NCBI GenBank assembly: GCA_050944435.1
Contig: JBMNRB010000003.1
Span: 1 to 64,000 of the forward strand
DNA from: Ruminococcus_G sp050944435
GTDB lineage: Bacteria > Bacillota > Clostridia > Lachnospirales > Lachnospiraceae
Direction of reading: 5' to 3'
DNA: 64,000 nt
In this document: positions 42,243-50,733 of the stretch, in pieces
How the letters are laid out: every line of letters begins with the position of its first letter
Numbering within the stretch: position 1 is the stretch's first letter
Position numbers and translations under genes: made by a program
Notes under the pieces: generated by a model
Told to the model about the DNA's origin: nothing
The model's database searches: none
The model's input: the letters and a program-made list of their open reading frames with translations, nothing else

Positions 42243-43177
42243 CCAGACCGCTGAAATTTCGTTATTCTGTCTATTCCAGTCTGATAATTTTGCTGGTGTT
42301 AACTTTATTTGCCGTTATTTTCTGCCCTAATTTTGTAACCAGCTTCAATGCCTCTGTCATGCTGAAGCAGGTTTCCCATATTACATTGATGGCATATGGG
42401 GCTACGGTCGTAATTATGCTGGGGCACATCAACGTGGCCTACGGTTCGGTGATGGCCCTGACGGGATGTGTCGCCTGTCAGGTGATGAATGATACCGGAA
42501 ATATGTTTGCGGCCGGGTTATCCGCTGTGATTTTAGGCATGATGATCGGCTTTTTTATGGGAAAGATCATTACCCAGTTTGAAATTCCATCCTTTATTGT
42601 AACGCTGGTGGTGGGAATGATTGCCCGGGGAGCGGCGCTGGTGTATACGGACAGTGCGCCCATTCTCCAAATCGGGGAATTGAGCGTCATCGGACAGGGG
42701 GTTGTTCTGAATATTCCCGTTCCGGTTTATATCATGGCCCTTTGTTTTCTGATCACATGGTTTACTTTAAATAAAACTGCATTTGGACGGCAGGTAATTG
42801 CGGTGGGAGAAAACAGAGAAGCGGCAAGGGCATCTGGAATCCGGGTAGCCCAGACGGTAATTAAGGGATATGTGCTGGATGGATTTTTTACAGCGGTGGC
42901 CGCGATTGTTTATATGGCAAGAATGAATTCAGGACTTCCGGATTCAGGAAACTCCAGCGAATTTGACGTTATCACAGCGGTTGTTATCGGCGGCACCTCT
43001 TTGACGGGAGGCGTGGGAAGCATAACGGGGACGCTGATTGGCGCCATTGTTGTTGGAATCATCAATAATGTGCTGAATCTGTGGAGTATTAATTACAACT
43101 GGCAAAGTATTATAAAAGGGATCGTCATTCTCAGCGTTATCATATTTGACTATGGGTTTAAGAAGAAGCAGAAATAG
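42239..43177 (+). CDS. Second RbsC-type sugar permease
   Basis: Permease of 312 residues with RbsC motifs: MLGHINVAYGSVMALTGCVAC near residue 60, VGENREAARASGIRV near 180 and TAVVIGGTSLTGGVGSITGTLIGA near 245. It overlaps the degenerate ATPase-like gene by 4 bases. It has no separate binding protein or active ATPase of its own, so it may share those of the upstream importer or serve in signalling. Confidence 0.9.
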   Translation: MTRPLKFRYSVYSSLIILLVLTLFAVIFCPNFVTSFNASVMLKQVSHITLMAYGATVVIMLGHINVAYGSVMALTGCVACQVMNDTGNMFAAGLSAVILGMMIGFFMGKIITQFEIPSFIVTLVVGMIARGAALVYTDSAPILQIGELSVIGQGVVLNIPVPVYIMALCFLITWFTLNKTAFGRQVIAVGENREAARASGIRVAQTVIKGYVLDGFFTAVAAIVYMARMNSGLPDSGNSSEFDVITAVVIGGTSLTGGVGSITGTLIGAIVVGIINNVLNLWSINYNWQSIIKGIVILSVIIFDYGFKKKQK

Positions 43178-43208
43178 GAAAAGAATTCTTGACAGGGATT
43201 CTTTTCCT
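43176..43208. repeat. Inverted repeat overlapping a promoter
   Basis: AGGAAAAGAAT (43176-43186) and ATTCTTTTCCT (43198-43208) are perfect 11-base arms just after the permease stop. The hairpin could end the sugar operon, but its loop contains the -35 box of the next promoter. Confidence 0.7.
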
Positions 43209-43218
43209 TTGTTACAAT
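43189..43218 (+). promoter_or_regulatory. Promoter of the tyrosine recombinase
   Basis: Perfect TTGACA (43189-43194) and TACAAT (43213-43218), 18-base spacer, 54 bases before the ATG. Confidence 0.7.
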
Positions 43219-43272
43219 ACATCTATACGACAAACACGAGTTTATCAAATAGATATAGGAGGAAATCACGTA

Positions 43273-44340
43273 ATGGCGGCAGAAAAACCTATGACTTACC
43301 GAAGGGAAAAAGATATTCAGTATACGTTAAAGCTTCGGGAGATTTTAATGACCCTTCCGCCTTTTGCCAGGGACTACTTCCGGGCCATCGACGGGACCAC
43401 CACTGCGAAAACCAGAATATCTTACGCCTATGATATCCGTGTGTTTTTTCAGTTTCTTCAGGAGGAAAACCCTTTGTTTCAGAAACGTTCCATGGACAGT
43501 CTGACCGTTGATGTGCTGGATCAGATTACCGCCTTGGATATCGAAGAATATATGGAATATTTGAAGGTTTATGAAGGTGCCGGGGGAAATCTCAACACCA
43601 ACGGCGAACGCGGCTTAAAACGGAAAATATCGGCCTTGAGGAGCTTTTACAGTTATTACTTTAAGCGGGAAATGATTCATACTAATCCCACCTTGCTGGT
43701 GGATATGCCAAAGATCCATGAAAAATCCATTGTCCGGCTGGATACCGATGAAGTTGCCATGCTGCTGGATTACATGGAACACTGCGGCGACACCTTCACC
43801 GGACAGAAAAAAAGATATTTTGAAAAGACGAAGGAACGTGATATCGCCATCGTTACTCTCCTGCTGGGAACAGGCATTCGTGTGTCAGAATGTGTCGGTT
43901 TGGATTTTGAAGATGTGGATTTTAAAAACAACGGAATCAAAGTGACGCGAAAAGGCGGAAATGAAATGATTGTTTATTTCGGATCTGAAGTGGAACAGGC
44001 GCTGAAAAGATATCTGACGATCCGGGAAGGCATTACGCCGGTGGCCGGCCATGAGCATGCCCTCTTCTATTCCACCCAGCGAAAGCGGATGGGAATACAA
44101 GCGGTGGAAAATATGGTGAAAAAATATACCAAAGCAATTACCACGACAAAAAAAATTACGCCCCACAAACTGCGCAGTACTTACGGGACGTCTCTTTACC
44201 GGGAAACAGGGGATATTTATCTGGTGGCCGATGTACTGGGGCACAAAGATGTGAATACTACCAGGAAACATTATGCGGCCATTGACGATGACCGGCGCAG
44301 ACGGGCGGCCGGCGCCGTCACTTTAAGGAAAAAAAAGTGA
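43273..44340 (+). CDS. Tyrosine-type site-specific recombinase (Xer-like)
   Basis: Recombinase of 355 residues with an N-terminal SAM-like core-binding domain (about 15-150) and a C-terminal catalytic domain. Catalytic residues visible are Arg203 (GTGIRVSE), His298 and Arg301 (HKLRST), His324 (LGHKD) and nucleophile Tyr334 (HYA). ATG 43273 follows TAGGAGGA. No phage genes, excisionase or attachment repeats are near, so a standalone Xer-like housekeeping role is more likely than a mobile element. It has its own promoter and a terminator. Confidence 0.88.
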   Translation: MAAEKPMTYRREKDIQYTLKLREILMTLPPFARDYFRAIDGTTTAKTRISYAYDIRVFFQFLQEENPLFQKRSMDSLTVDVLDQITALDIEEYMEYLKVYEGAGGNLNTNGERGLKRKISALRSFYSYYFKREMIHTNPTLLVDMPKIHEKSIVRLDTDEVAMLLDYMEHCGDTFTGQKKRYFEKTKERDIAIVTLLLGTGIRVSECVGLDFEDVDFKNNGIKVTRKGGNEMIVYFGSEVEQALKRYLTIREGITPVAGHEHALFYSTQRKRMGIQAVENMVKKYTKAITTTKKITPHKLRSTYGTSLYRETGDIYLVADVLGHKDVNTTRKHYAAIDDDRRRRAAGAVTLRKKK

Positions 44341-44348
44341 AATAATAC

Positions 44349-44388
44349 AGCAGGAAGGGGACGGCTGTCCCCTTCCTGTATATTTCTT
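44349..44388. terminator. Bidirectional terminator
   Basis: CAGGAAGGGGAC (44351-44362) and GTCCCCTTCCTG (44367-44378) form a perfect 12-base stem between converging genes. T-rich sequence follows on the plus strand. Confidence 0.85.
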
Positions 44389-44394
44389 GCTTAT

Positions 44395-45069
44395 TCAGTC
44401 ATCGTAAACAGAATCTTTTCCCTGTTCCATGACGGTTCCGTCAGCGGCATTGATTTCGAAATCATATTCCATATCGCCGCTTACGCACTCAAGTTCATAA
44501 ACGGATCTTCCATCGTCCTCATCAAATTCTTCTTTTACCCATTTAACATTGGCTGCATCCAGTCCTGCAGCCGCCAGAGCGGCTTCTTTGGCCTGATCTA
44601 TGGTGATCACATCTCCAGTCTGCTGTGTCTGTGCCTGGATATCAAAATCTTCAATTTCAGAATCGAAACTTACAACATCTCCGGTGGTAGCATCAATTTC
44701 ATAGTCGTATTCTGTGTTTCCGCTGTAGAAATCCACATCGTATACTTTACGTCCGTCGTCCTGATCAGGGACTGCTTTGACGAAAGTCACGTCGGCTTCT
44801 GCCAGGCCTGCATGTTCCAGTGCGATAGACTTTGCTTTTTCTTCTCCGATATCATCGCCGGAAGCAGTGCTTTGCCCCTGACTGGAAGAATCATCTGCAG
44901 CCGCTCCCCCATCGTCAGCTGCGGTGGGAGTTACAGATTCCGTAACGGTGGGAGTTACGTTTGCCTGACTGTCATTTTGTGAAGGCGATGCTGAGTCGGA
45001 ATTTCCTCCGCATCCCGTTGCCAACACTGTTCCTAAAACTGCCAATCCAATTAATAATCTTTTTTTCAT
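44395..45069 (-). CDS. Tandem PepSY-domain lipoprotein
   Basis: Lipoprotein of 224 residues: signal peptide with lipobox LATGC (Cys20), a Ser/Thr/Asp-rich linker to about residue 72, then two PepSY domains (about 75-142 and 153-218). They are similar in sequence (KVYDVDFYSGNTEYDYEIDATTG and SVYELECVSGDMEYDFEINAADG). PepSY proteins often inhibit extracellular proteases or modulate signalling. It lies downstream of the two-component genes, suggesting it is a target or an accessory part. Confidence 0.87.
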   Translation of the reverse strand: MKKRLLIGLAVLGTVLATGCGGNSDSASPSQNDSQANVTPTVTESVTPTAADDGGAAADDSSSQGQSTASGDDIGEEKAKSIALEHAGLAEADVTFVKAVPDQDDGRKVYDVDFYSGNTEYDYEIDATTGDVVSFDSEIEDFDIQAQTQQTGDVITIDQAKEAALAAAGLDAANVKWVKEEFDEDDGRSVYELECVSGDMEYDFEINAADGTVMEQGKDSVYDD

Positions 45070-45159
45070 AATATTCTTTCCTTTCTTTTATTATCTTTGT
45101 TTTTCTTGTTTTCTATAGTCTATATTATATCTGGTGTTTATTAAAATAAAATTAGAAGT

Positions 45160-46518
45160 TTAATTTTTTTTTAAAAAAACGGTGAATGTGCTTCCGATAT
45201 TTTCTTTACTCTCCACAGACACGGTACCTCCATGTATTTGGACGATCTGACGTACCATGGAAAGCCCCAGTCCCATTCCATTTTTCACTGAAGAACGTGA
45301 TTTATCTGTCCGGTAGAAACGATTCCAGATATGGGGAAGATCCTCCTGGGCAATTCCTATTCCATTATCTTCCACAGAAAACCGGATGTCCTGATCTTCT
45401 TCCGTCAGGGTTACCCGGATATATCCTCCCTCTTTTCCGTAACGGTAAGCGTTGCGGATCAGATTGGAGGCCATTCTGGAAAAAAGTGTGGCATTCGCCA
45501 TTATGGTGATATCGGGCTGGATATGTTTCGTCAATGTAATACCGTTTTCCGGTATTTCGGACTGTTCTTCACAGACGTTTTCAATGAGCACGCTGATATT
45601 CGTAGGCAGCATTTTCAATGCTTCTGTATGCTGTTCCAAACGGGTGAATGCCAGCAGGGATTCGATAAGTTTGGACATGCGGTATCCCTGGCGTTGAATG
45701 GAACCAATACACTCATATAGTTCCATTTCGTCGGATGCATTTTCAAAAGCATATTCACATTGAGCCAGGATCACAGAAACAGGTGTCCTTAATTCATGAG
45801 ATGCGTCAGAGGTAAACTGACGCTCTGCATTGAAATTTTCTTCCAGACGTTCAAACATATGATTGAATGTTTCTGATAACTGACCCAGTTCGTCATTGGT
45901 TTTTACTTCAATTCTCCTTCCAAGATCTCCGCTTCTGGCCACCGATTCCGCCGTTTTCCTGATTTCCCGTATTGGTTTCAACGAACGTCTGGCCAGCAGA
46001 TAACCGCCTGCAGCCGCCAGAAAAATGAGGATCGGCAGAACAATCAGCGCGGCTTTTCTCAGGGCGTCTCTGCTTATGGTTCTGTCGGAAGCAGAGGTTA
46101 CGCTGCGAAGCCAAAGATCAGGGTTCGGGGAGAAAGACAGTCTCAGATCCATGAGATAATAAATCTCTCCTCCTGCGTCAATTTCTCTTAACGTTCCATG
46201 TTCAAAGGGCACCTGCATCAGGGCTTCCGCCGGCAGAGAACCGGCAATCACCGCTCCGTTTTCCTCAGCCAAAATAGAGTATACATTATCCTGGAAAGTT
46301 TTGAAATCATCGTCCAGATCCACCTCGCCGTCATCGTAATCGATTTCTCCTGCAATTTCATTCATCACCCGCTGCAGGATATTCTGCGAAGTCCGATGAG
46401 ATACCGAGCTGGAAGCCAGAGACAGAAAGCCGAACATGATGCAGACCAGCAATACCATGCTGATGGTAAACCACAGCGTCAGCTTCAGTTTAATGGACAT
46501 TTGTCTTATATGTTTCAT
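45160..46518 (-). CDS. Sensor histidine kinase (HAMP/HisKA type)
   Basis: Kinase of 452 residues: helix at about 12-35, extracellular domain of about 120 residues, second helix at about 158-176, HAMP to about 230, HisKA with phospho-acceptor His241 (FTSDASHELRTPV), and an ATPase domain with NAYRYG, DNGIGI and GMGLGLSM motifs. It overlaps the response regulator by 4 bases. Its ligand is unknown; the outer domain is acidic. Confidence 0.93.
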   Translation of the reverse strand: MKHIRQMSIKLKLTLWFTISMVLLVCIMFGFLSLASSSVSHRTSQNILQRVMNEIAGEIDYDDGEVDLDDDFKTFQDNVYSILAEENGAVIAGSLPAEALMQVPFEHGTLREIDAGGEIYYLMDLRLSFSPNPDLWLRSVTSASDRTISRDALRKAALIVLPILIFLAAAGGYLLARRSLKPIREIRKTAESVARSGDLGRRIEVKTNDELGQLSETFNHMFERLEENFNAERQFTSDASHELRTPVSVILAQCEYAFENASDEMELYECIGSIQRQGYRMSKLIESLLAFTRLEQHTEALKMLPTNISVLIENVCEEQSEIPENGITLTKHIQPDITIMANATLFSRMASNLIRNAYRYGKEGGYIRVTLTEEDQDIRFSVEDNGIGIAQEDLPHIWNRFYRTDKSRSSVKNGMGLGLSMVRQIVQIHGGTVSVESKENIGSTFTVFLKKN

Positions 46519-47189
46519 ACATTTTCTTTCAGCAGATATCCGACGCCGCGGACAGTGTGAATCAATCGTGAGTCAAATCCGTCGTCAATTTTTTTTCTGA
46601 GATATGTGATATAGACGTCAACTACATTGGTTCCTCCGTCGTAATCGAAATTCCATACATTGTCTTCAATTTTTTGACGGGACAATACCTTCCCTTTGTT
46701 CCGCAGAAGATATTCCAACAGGGAAAATTCCCGGGCGGTCAGCTTTATCTCCTTCTCTGCCCGACAAACTTTATGGGTTTCCGTATCCAGGGTGAGATCG
46801 GCAATGGTATACAGATTGGTGGGGTTTTTTACCTTTGTCCGTGTCATGGCCCGGATGCGGGCGGTCAGCTCGTCAAAGGAAAAAGGTTTTACCAGGTAAT
46901 CGTTTGCTCCCGAATCCAATCCCTGTACCTTATCAGCCACAGTATCTCTGGCAGTGAGAAAGATCACCGGCGTCAGATTATTCTGCCGCCGAAGTTTCTG
47001 AACCACTTCCAGGCCGTCCATCACAGGCATCATAATATCCAGCACGGCCGCGTCATATTCTGCGGCTTCCAGATATTCCAAGGCCGTTTTTCCATCGAAA
47101 CATGCGTCCACAGCATACCCTTCGGCACTGAGTTTTTTTGTTATAATTTTATTTAAATCCGTATCATCTTCCGCAATCAGAATCCGCAT
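46515..47189 (-). CDS. OmpR-family response regulator
   Basis: Response regulator of 224 residues. The receiver domain has Asp51 (AAVLDIMMPVMDG) and the DNA-binding winged helix is at the C-terminus (LTAREFSLLEYLLRNKGKVLSR). ATG 47189 was chosen because GGAGGT lies 6 bases upstream and the family starts MRILIAEDD; the frame extends upstream without a site. It follows dtd by 53 bases on the same strand and may share its transcript. Confidence 0.94.
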   Translation of the reverse strand: MRILIAEDDTDLNKIITKKLSAEGYAVDACFDGKTALEYLEAAEYDAAVLDIMMPVMDGLEVVQKLRRQNNLTPVIFLTARDTVADKVQGLDSGANDYLVKPFSFDELTARIRAMTRTKVKNPTNLYTIADLTLDTETHKVCRAEKEIKLTAREFSLLEYLLRNKGKVLSRQKIEDNVWNFDYDGGTNVVDVYITYLRKKIDDGFDSRLIHTVRGVGYLLKENV

Positions 47190-47242
47190 ATATTTACCTC
47201 CAAGATCATCATACACTGAAAACATTAAAATATCATTAGAAA

Positions 47243-47683
47243 TCAGAGCTGATCCAGGATAATGGTAAATGGGCCGTCGTTCACAAGGGATACCTGCATT
47301 TCTGCTCCAAATATACCGCCCTCTACCATATCCACCTGTTCCCTTGCTTTTTCCAGCATATAGTCATAGAGAGGTTTTGCCATATCCGGCGCCCCGGCCT
47401 CGATAAAACTGGGACGGTTGCCTTTTTTGCAGTTGGCATAAAGAGTAAACTGAGAAACCAGCAGCAGCTCTCCGCCCACATCCAGGAGGGACAGATTCGT
47501 TTTTCCCTCTTCATCTTCAAATATTCGAAGATCAATCAGTTTTTTCAGATAACGGTCGGCAGTCTCTTTGGTATCCTCCGGTGCAATACCCACAAAAACC
47601 AGCAGTCCTTTAAAAATCTGTCCTACGGTTTCCCCTTTAACCTTTACGTTAGCTTCATTTACTCTTTGTATTACCAGCTTCAT
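47243..47683 (-). CDS. dtd: D-aminoacyl-tRNA deacylase
   Basis: Removes D-amino acids, and glycine wrongly placed on tRNA-Ala. It has 146 residues and the canonical start MKLVIQRVNEANVKV, with the catalytic-site motifs SQFTLYA (Thr-containing SQxT) and the cross-subunit Gly-Pro NDGPFTI at the C-terminus. The ATG at 47683 has an AAAGGAGG site. It lies just before the OmpR-type regulator. Confidence 0.94.
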   Translation of the reverse strand: MKLVIQRVNEANVKVKGETVGQIFKGLLVFVGIAPEDTKETADRYLKKLIDLRIFEDEEGKTNLSLLDVGGELLLVSQFTLYANCKKGNRPSFIEAGAPDMAKPLYDYMLEKAREQVDMVEGGIFGAEMQVSLVNDGPFTIILDQL

Positions 47684-47861
47684 ATTAGCCTCCTTTGTCT
47701 GACGGTGTACCTTCCGCCGGTGTAAATATTCATAATTTATAATATTCATCATACCATAGTTATCCGTAATTATGCCACTGTTCTCATAAAAATAGCAGAA
47801 AAGTCATTTCTTTTTTTGAGGGATTCCAGTATAATACGCTATGGAAAGAGAGGATATGCCA

Positions 47862-48593
47862 ATGAAATTACAACAGTTGCTCAGTTATACGCGAAAAGCG
47901 GTGGATGAATATCAGATGATCGATGAGGGAGATAAAATTGCCGTAGGAATATCCGGCGGAAAAGACAGTCTGACCCTTTTATATGCGCTTCATGGGCTGC
48001 AGCGGTTTTATCCAAACCCCTTTACCATAGAAGCCATCACAGTGGACCTGGGTCATCCCGGCTTTCATCTGGATAAAATTTCAGACTTATGCCGATCCCT
48101 GGATGTACCCTACAGAGTTGTCCATACGGATATCGCTAAAATTATTTTTGAGGAAAGAAAAGAATCCAATCCCTGCTCTCTCTGTGCAAAAATGAGAAAG
48201 GGAGCATTAAATGAAGCCATAAAAGAATCAGGATGCAACAAAGTAGCCTATGCGCATCATAAAGACGATATCATTGAAACTATGCTGATGTCTCTGATCT
48301 ATGAGGGTCGTTTTCATTCTTTTTCACCGAAAACCTATCTGGATCGGATGGATCTGACGGTAATTCGTCCCCTTATGTTCGTAGACGAGATGGATATCCG
48401 GGGATTTCAGAAACTGTACAATCTTCCGGTGGAAAAAAGTCCCTGTCCGGCTGACGGTTATACGAAAAGAGAATATGCAAAGTCTTTAGTAAAACAGCTG
48501 ACGGCAGAAAATCCGGGCGCCAGAGAAAGGATGTTTGCCGCTGTCATCAACGGAAATATCCCCGGCTGGCCTGCCCGGATTTCCAGAAAATAG
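47862..48593 (+). CDS. TtcA-like PP-loop tRNA thiolation protein
   Basis: PP-loop ATP pyrophosphatase of about 243 residues related to TtcA, which makes 2-thiocytidine in tRNA. The ATP motif is GISGGKDSLT near residue 29. A CxxC pair is in NPCSLCAKMRKGAL and a further Cys is in SPCPADG, consistent with an iron-sulfur cluster. ATG 47862 has AGAGAGGA 8 bases upstream; ATG 47841 is preceded only by a TATAAT box. Its stop codon abuts that of the converging kinase-like gene. Confidence 0.85.
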   Translation: MKLQQLLSYTRKAVDEYQMIDEGDKIAVGISGGKDSLTLLYALHGLQRFYPNPFTIEAITVDLGHPGFHLDKISDLCRSLDVPYRVVHTDIAKIIFEERKESNPCSLCAKMRKGALNEAIKESGCNKVAYAHHKDDIIETMLMSLIYEGRFHSFSPKTYLDRMDLTVIRPLMFVDEMDIRGFQKLYNLPVEKSPCPADGYTKREYAKSLVKQLTAENPGARERMFAAVINGNIPGWPARISRK

Positions 48594-49223
48594 TTACGGT
48601 CTGTTTTCACGTTCCGCAATTGCCTGTTTAATTAGAGAAATGGTTCCGTCGATGCCGAAGCGTCCGCTGTCTACGCACAGGTGGTAACTGGAGGCATCGC
48701 CCCATTTCTTATTGCTGTAATAATTATAATAACTGGCTCTCTTTTTGTCGGTTTTTGTAATTCTGTCTTTGGCCTTGGCATCTGTCAGATCATATTTTCC
48801 GGCAATTCTGCGGATACGGCTCTTCATACTGCTGTAGATAAAGACGCTGATACAGTTATTGTATTCTTCCAATGCATAGTCTGCGCATCTTCCTACAATT
48901 ACGCAGGGACCTTCGTTGGCAATGGATTTGATCGCATTAAATTGAGCCAGAAAAATTTTCTGATTAATCGGCATATCGGTGAATGAGGAAGAGGTATAAC
49001 CAAAAGAATAAGTATCCATCACCAGTGAATAGAGAAAACTGTTCGTCGGCTTTTCATCATGGTTTTCAAAAAGTTCTTCACAGATTCCGCTTTCTTTGGC
49101 AGCTCTGGACAATAATTCTTTATCATAAAAAGGAATATCAAGCTCTTCCGCCAGTTTTTTTCCGATTTCTCTTCCGCCGCTTCCGTACTGCCGGCTGATT
49201 GTAATTATGGTATTCGTTTTCAT
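48594..49223 (-). CDS. Cytidylate kinase-like family protein
   Basis: Paralogue of the 6818-7408 product, 209 residues. The P-loop-like segment is SRQYGSGGREIGKKLAEELDIPFYDKELL, and the motif VIVGRCADYAL follows near residue 110. It shows the family's bulky insert (SSSFTDMPINQKIF). The gene has zero spacing from the converging TtcA-like gene. Substrate unknown; the annotation as a nucleotide kinase is by family only. Confidence 0.8.
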   Translation of the reverse strand: MKTNTIITISRQYGSGGREIGKKLAEELDIPFYDKELLSRAAKESGICEELFENHDEKPTNSFLYSLVMDTYSFGYTSSSFTDMPINQKIFLAQFNAIKSIANEGPCVIVGRCADYALEEYNNCISVFIYSSMKSRIRRIAGKYDLTDAKAKDRITKTDKKRASYYNYYSNKKWGDASSYHLCVDSGRFGIDGTISLIKQAIAERENRP

Positions 49224-49304
49224 CTTTGTGCACTCCCTTCCTTTTATTGATGTCTTTCATATTGTTCATTATACATTATTTTCACGAAAAAGTACACAAA
49301 AATA

Positions 49305-50213
49305 TCATAATTTTTGTAACAATTGATTAAAATACTCCGGAAGGGGGGCGGTGAATTCCATATATTCTCCGGTAACCGGATGCATAAATCCCAGAACCAT
49401 AGCGTGAAGACATTGTCCCTGCAGATTAAAGGGACATTTTGCGGGACCGTAAACATCATCTCCCAAAAGCGGGTGGCCAATATGACTCATATGGACCCGG
49501 ATCTGATGGGTTCTTCCCGTTTCCAGACGGCATTCGATATAGGTGTAATCACCGAACCGTTCCAGTACGCGGTAATGGGTAACGGCATTTTTTCCATTTT
49601 TTTCGTTAACTGCCATTTTCTTTCGATCCACAGGATGTCTTCCTATGGGAGCGTTAATCGTGCCGGTATCATTTTTAATGTTGTGGAGCACAATTGCCCG
49701 ATATCTCCGTGTAATGGTATGATCTTTCAGCTGAAGAGCCAGTGACTGATGGGCCCGGTCTGTTTTGCACACCACCAGCGCCCCCGTGGTATCTTTATCG
49801 ATCCGGTGTACGATTCCAGGACGCTGTATACCGTTAATGCCGGAAAGCTGTCCCGCACAGTGGTATAGCAAAGCGTTTACCAGTGTTCCGCTGCTGTGGC
49901 CGGCAGAGGGATGGACTACCATGCCTTTGGGTTTGTCGACCACCAGAAGTTCCGAATCCTCATAGAGAATGGAAAGGGGAATGTTTTCCGGGAGAATGTC
50001 CGGCGGCTCTTCATCCGGCAGCGTTACCATGACCACATCCTGGGAATTCAGTTTAAAACTGGCCTTTTCAATTTTATCATTGACGGTTACATACCCTTCT
50101 TTGATCAGCTTTTGCAGATAGGAACGGGAAACACCCTCCAGACAGTCCGAAAGCACTTTATCCAGGCGGCTGCCCTTTTGTTTTTCTTCAATTGGAAGAT
50201 GATACGTTTCCAT
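49305..50213 (-). CDS. RluD-type ribosomal pseudouridine synthase
   Basis: RluA-family pseudouridine synthase of 302 residues. An S4 RNA-binding domain occupies about residues 14-65 and the catalytic Asp139 is in the signature HRIDKDTTGALVV. The full length and S4 domain fit the RluD/YlyB group, which modifies 23S rRNA. It overlaps lspA by 26 bases, a standard Firmicutes arrangement. Confidence 0.92.
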   Translation of the reverse strand: METYHLPIEEKQKGSRLDKVLSDCLEGVSRSYLQKLIKEGYVTVNDKIEKASFKLNSQDVVMVTLPDEEPPDILPENIPLSILYEDSELLVVDKPKGMVVHPSAGHSSGTLVNALLYHCAGQLSGINGIQRPGIVHRIDKDTTGALVVCKTDRAHQSLALQLKDHTITRRYRAIVLHNIKNDTGTINAPIGRHPVDRKKMAVNEKNGKNAVTHYRVLERFGDYTYIECRLETGRTHQIRVHMSHIGHPLLGDDVYGPAKCPFNLQGQCLHAMVLGFMHPVTGEYMEFTAPLPEYFNQLLQKL

Positions 50214-50733
50214 CTTTTTTTCCGTCCTTTTTCAAAAAAGAAAAATCCTCGTCGTCTTTATAAAAGAATAAAATAAAGATGACCAGCAGAATAACCGAAA
50301 CCGTCACATAAATATCCGCCACATTAAATACCGGAAAGTTGATAAAAGAAGCATACAGAAAATCCACCACGTAATTGAGGCGAATCCGGTCGATCAAATT
50401 TCCAATGGCGCCGGCGGAAATACCCACGCTTAACACAGCAAGGGGAAGATAATATTTTTGCCTGGGAAGACGCAGATACAGCCAGGTAATCAAAAAAAGG
50501 AAGAAAAAACACAGCAGGATGAAAATCCATTGTTGATTCTGTAAAATTCCAAAGGCCGCGCCACGATTTTCCAGATAATGAAGCTGAAAAACTCCTGGAA
50601 TAATCTCAATATCCGGCTGATTTTTCAGATGGATAACCGCCAGATGCTTCGTCCATTGATCCAGAAAAACAAGGATCAAAAGTCCAAGCAGTCCCCCCCC
50701 ATACCATTTTAGATTCTGTTTTCTGCTATTCAT
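50188..50733 (-). CDS. lspA: Lipoprotein signal peptidase II
   Basis: Aspartyl membrane peptidase that cuts prolipoprotein signal peptides; 181 residues with four helices. The catalytic aspartates are Asp115 (GNLIDRIR) and Asp140 (FNVADIYV). Several lipoproteins in the window would be its substrates. It overlaps both neighbours, with a 4-base overlap with aroB. Confidence 0.96.
   Translation of the reverse strand: MNSRKQNLKWYGGGLLGLLILVFLDQWTKHLAVIHLKNQPDIEIIPGVFQLHYLENRGAAFGILQNQQWIFILLCFFFLFLITWLYLRLPRQKYYLPLAVLSVGISAGAIGNLIDRIRLNYVVDFLYASFINFPVFNVADIYVTVSVILLVIFILFFYKDDEDFSFLKKDGKKDGNVSSSN

Noticed and set aside
43273..44340. Prophage or integrative element
   Set aside because: The recombinase is alone: no excisionase, phage structural genes, tRNA target or flanking direct repeats.
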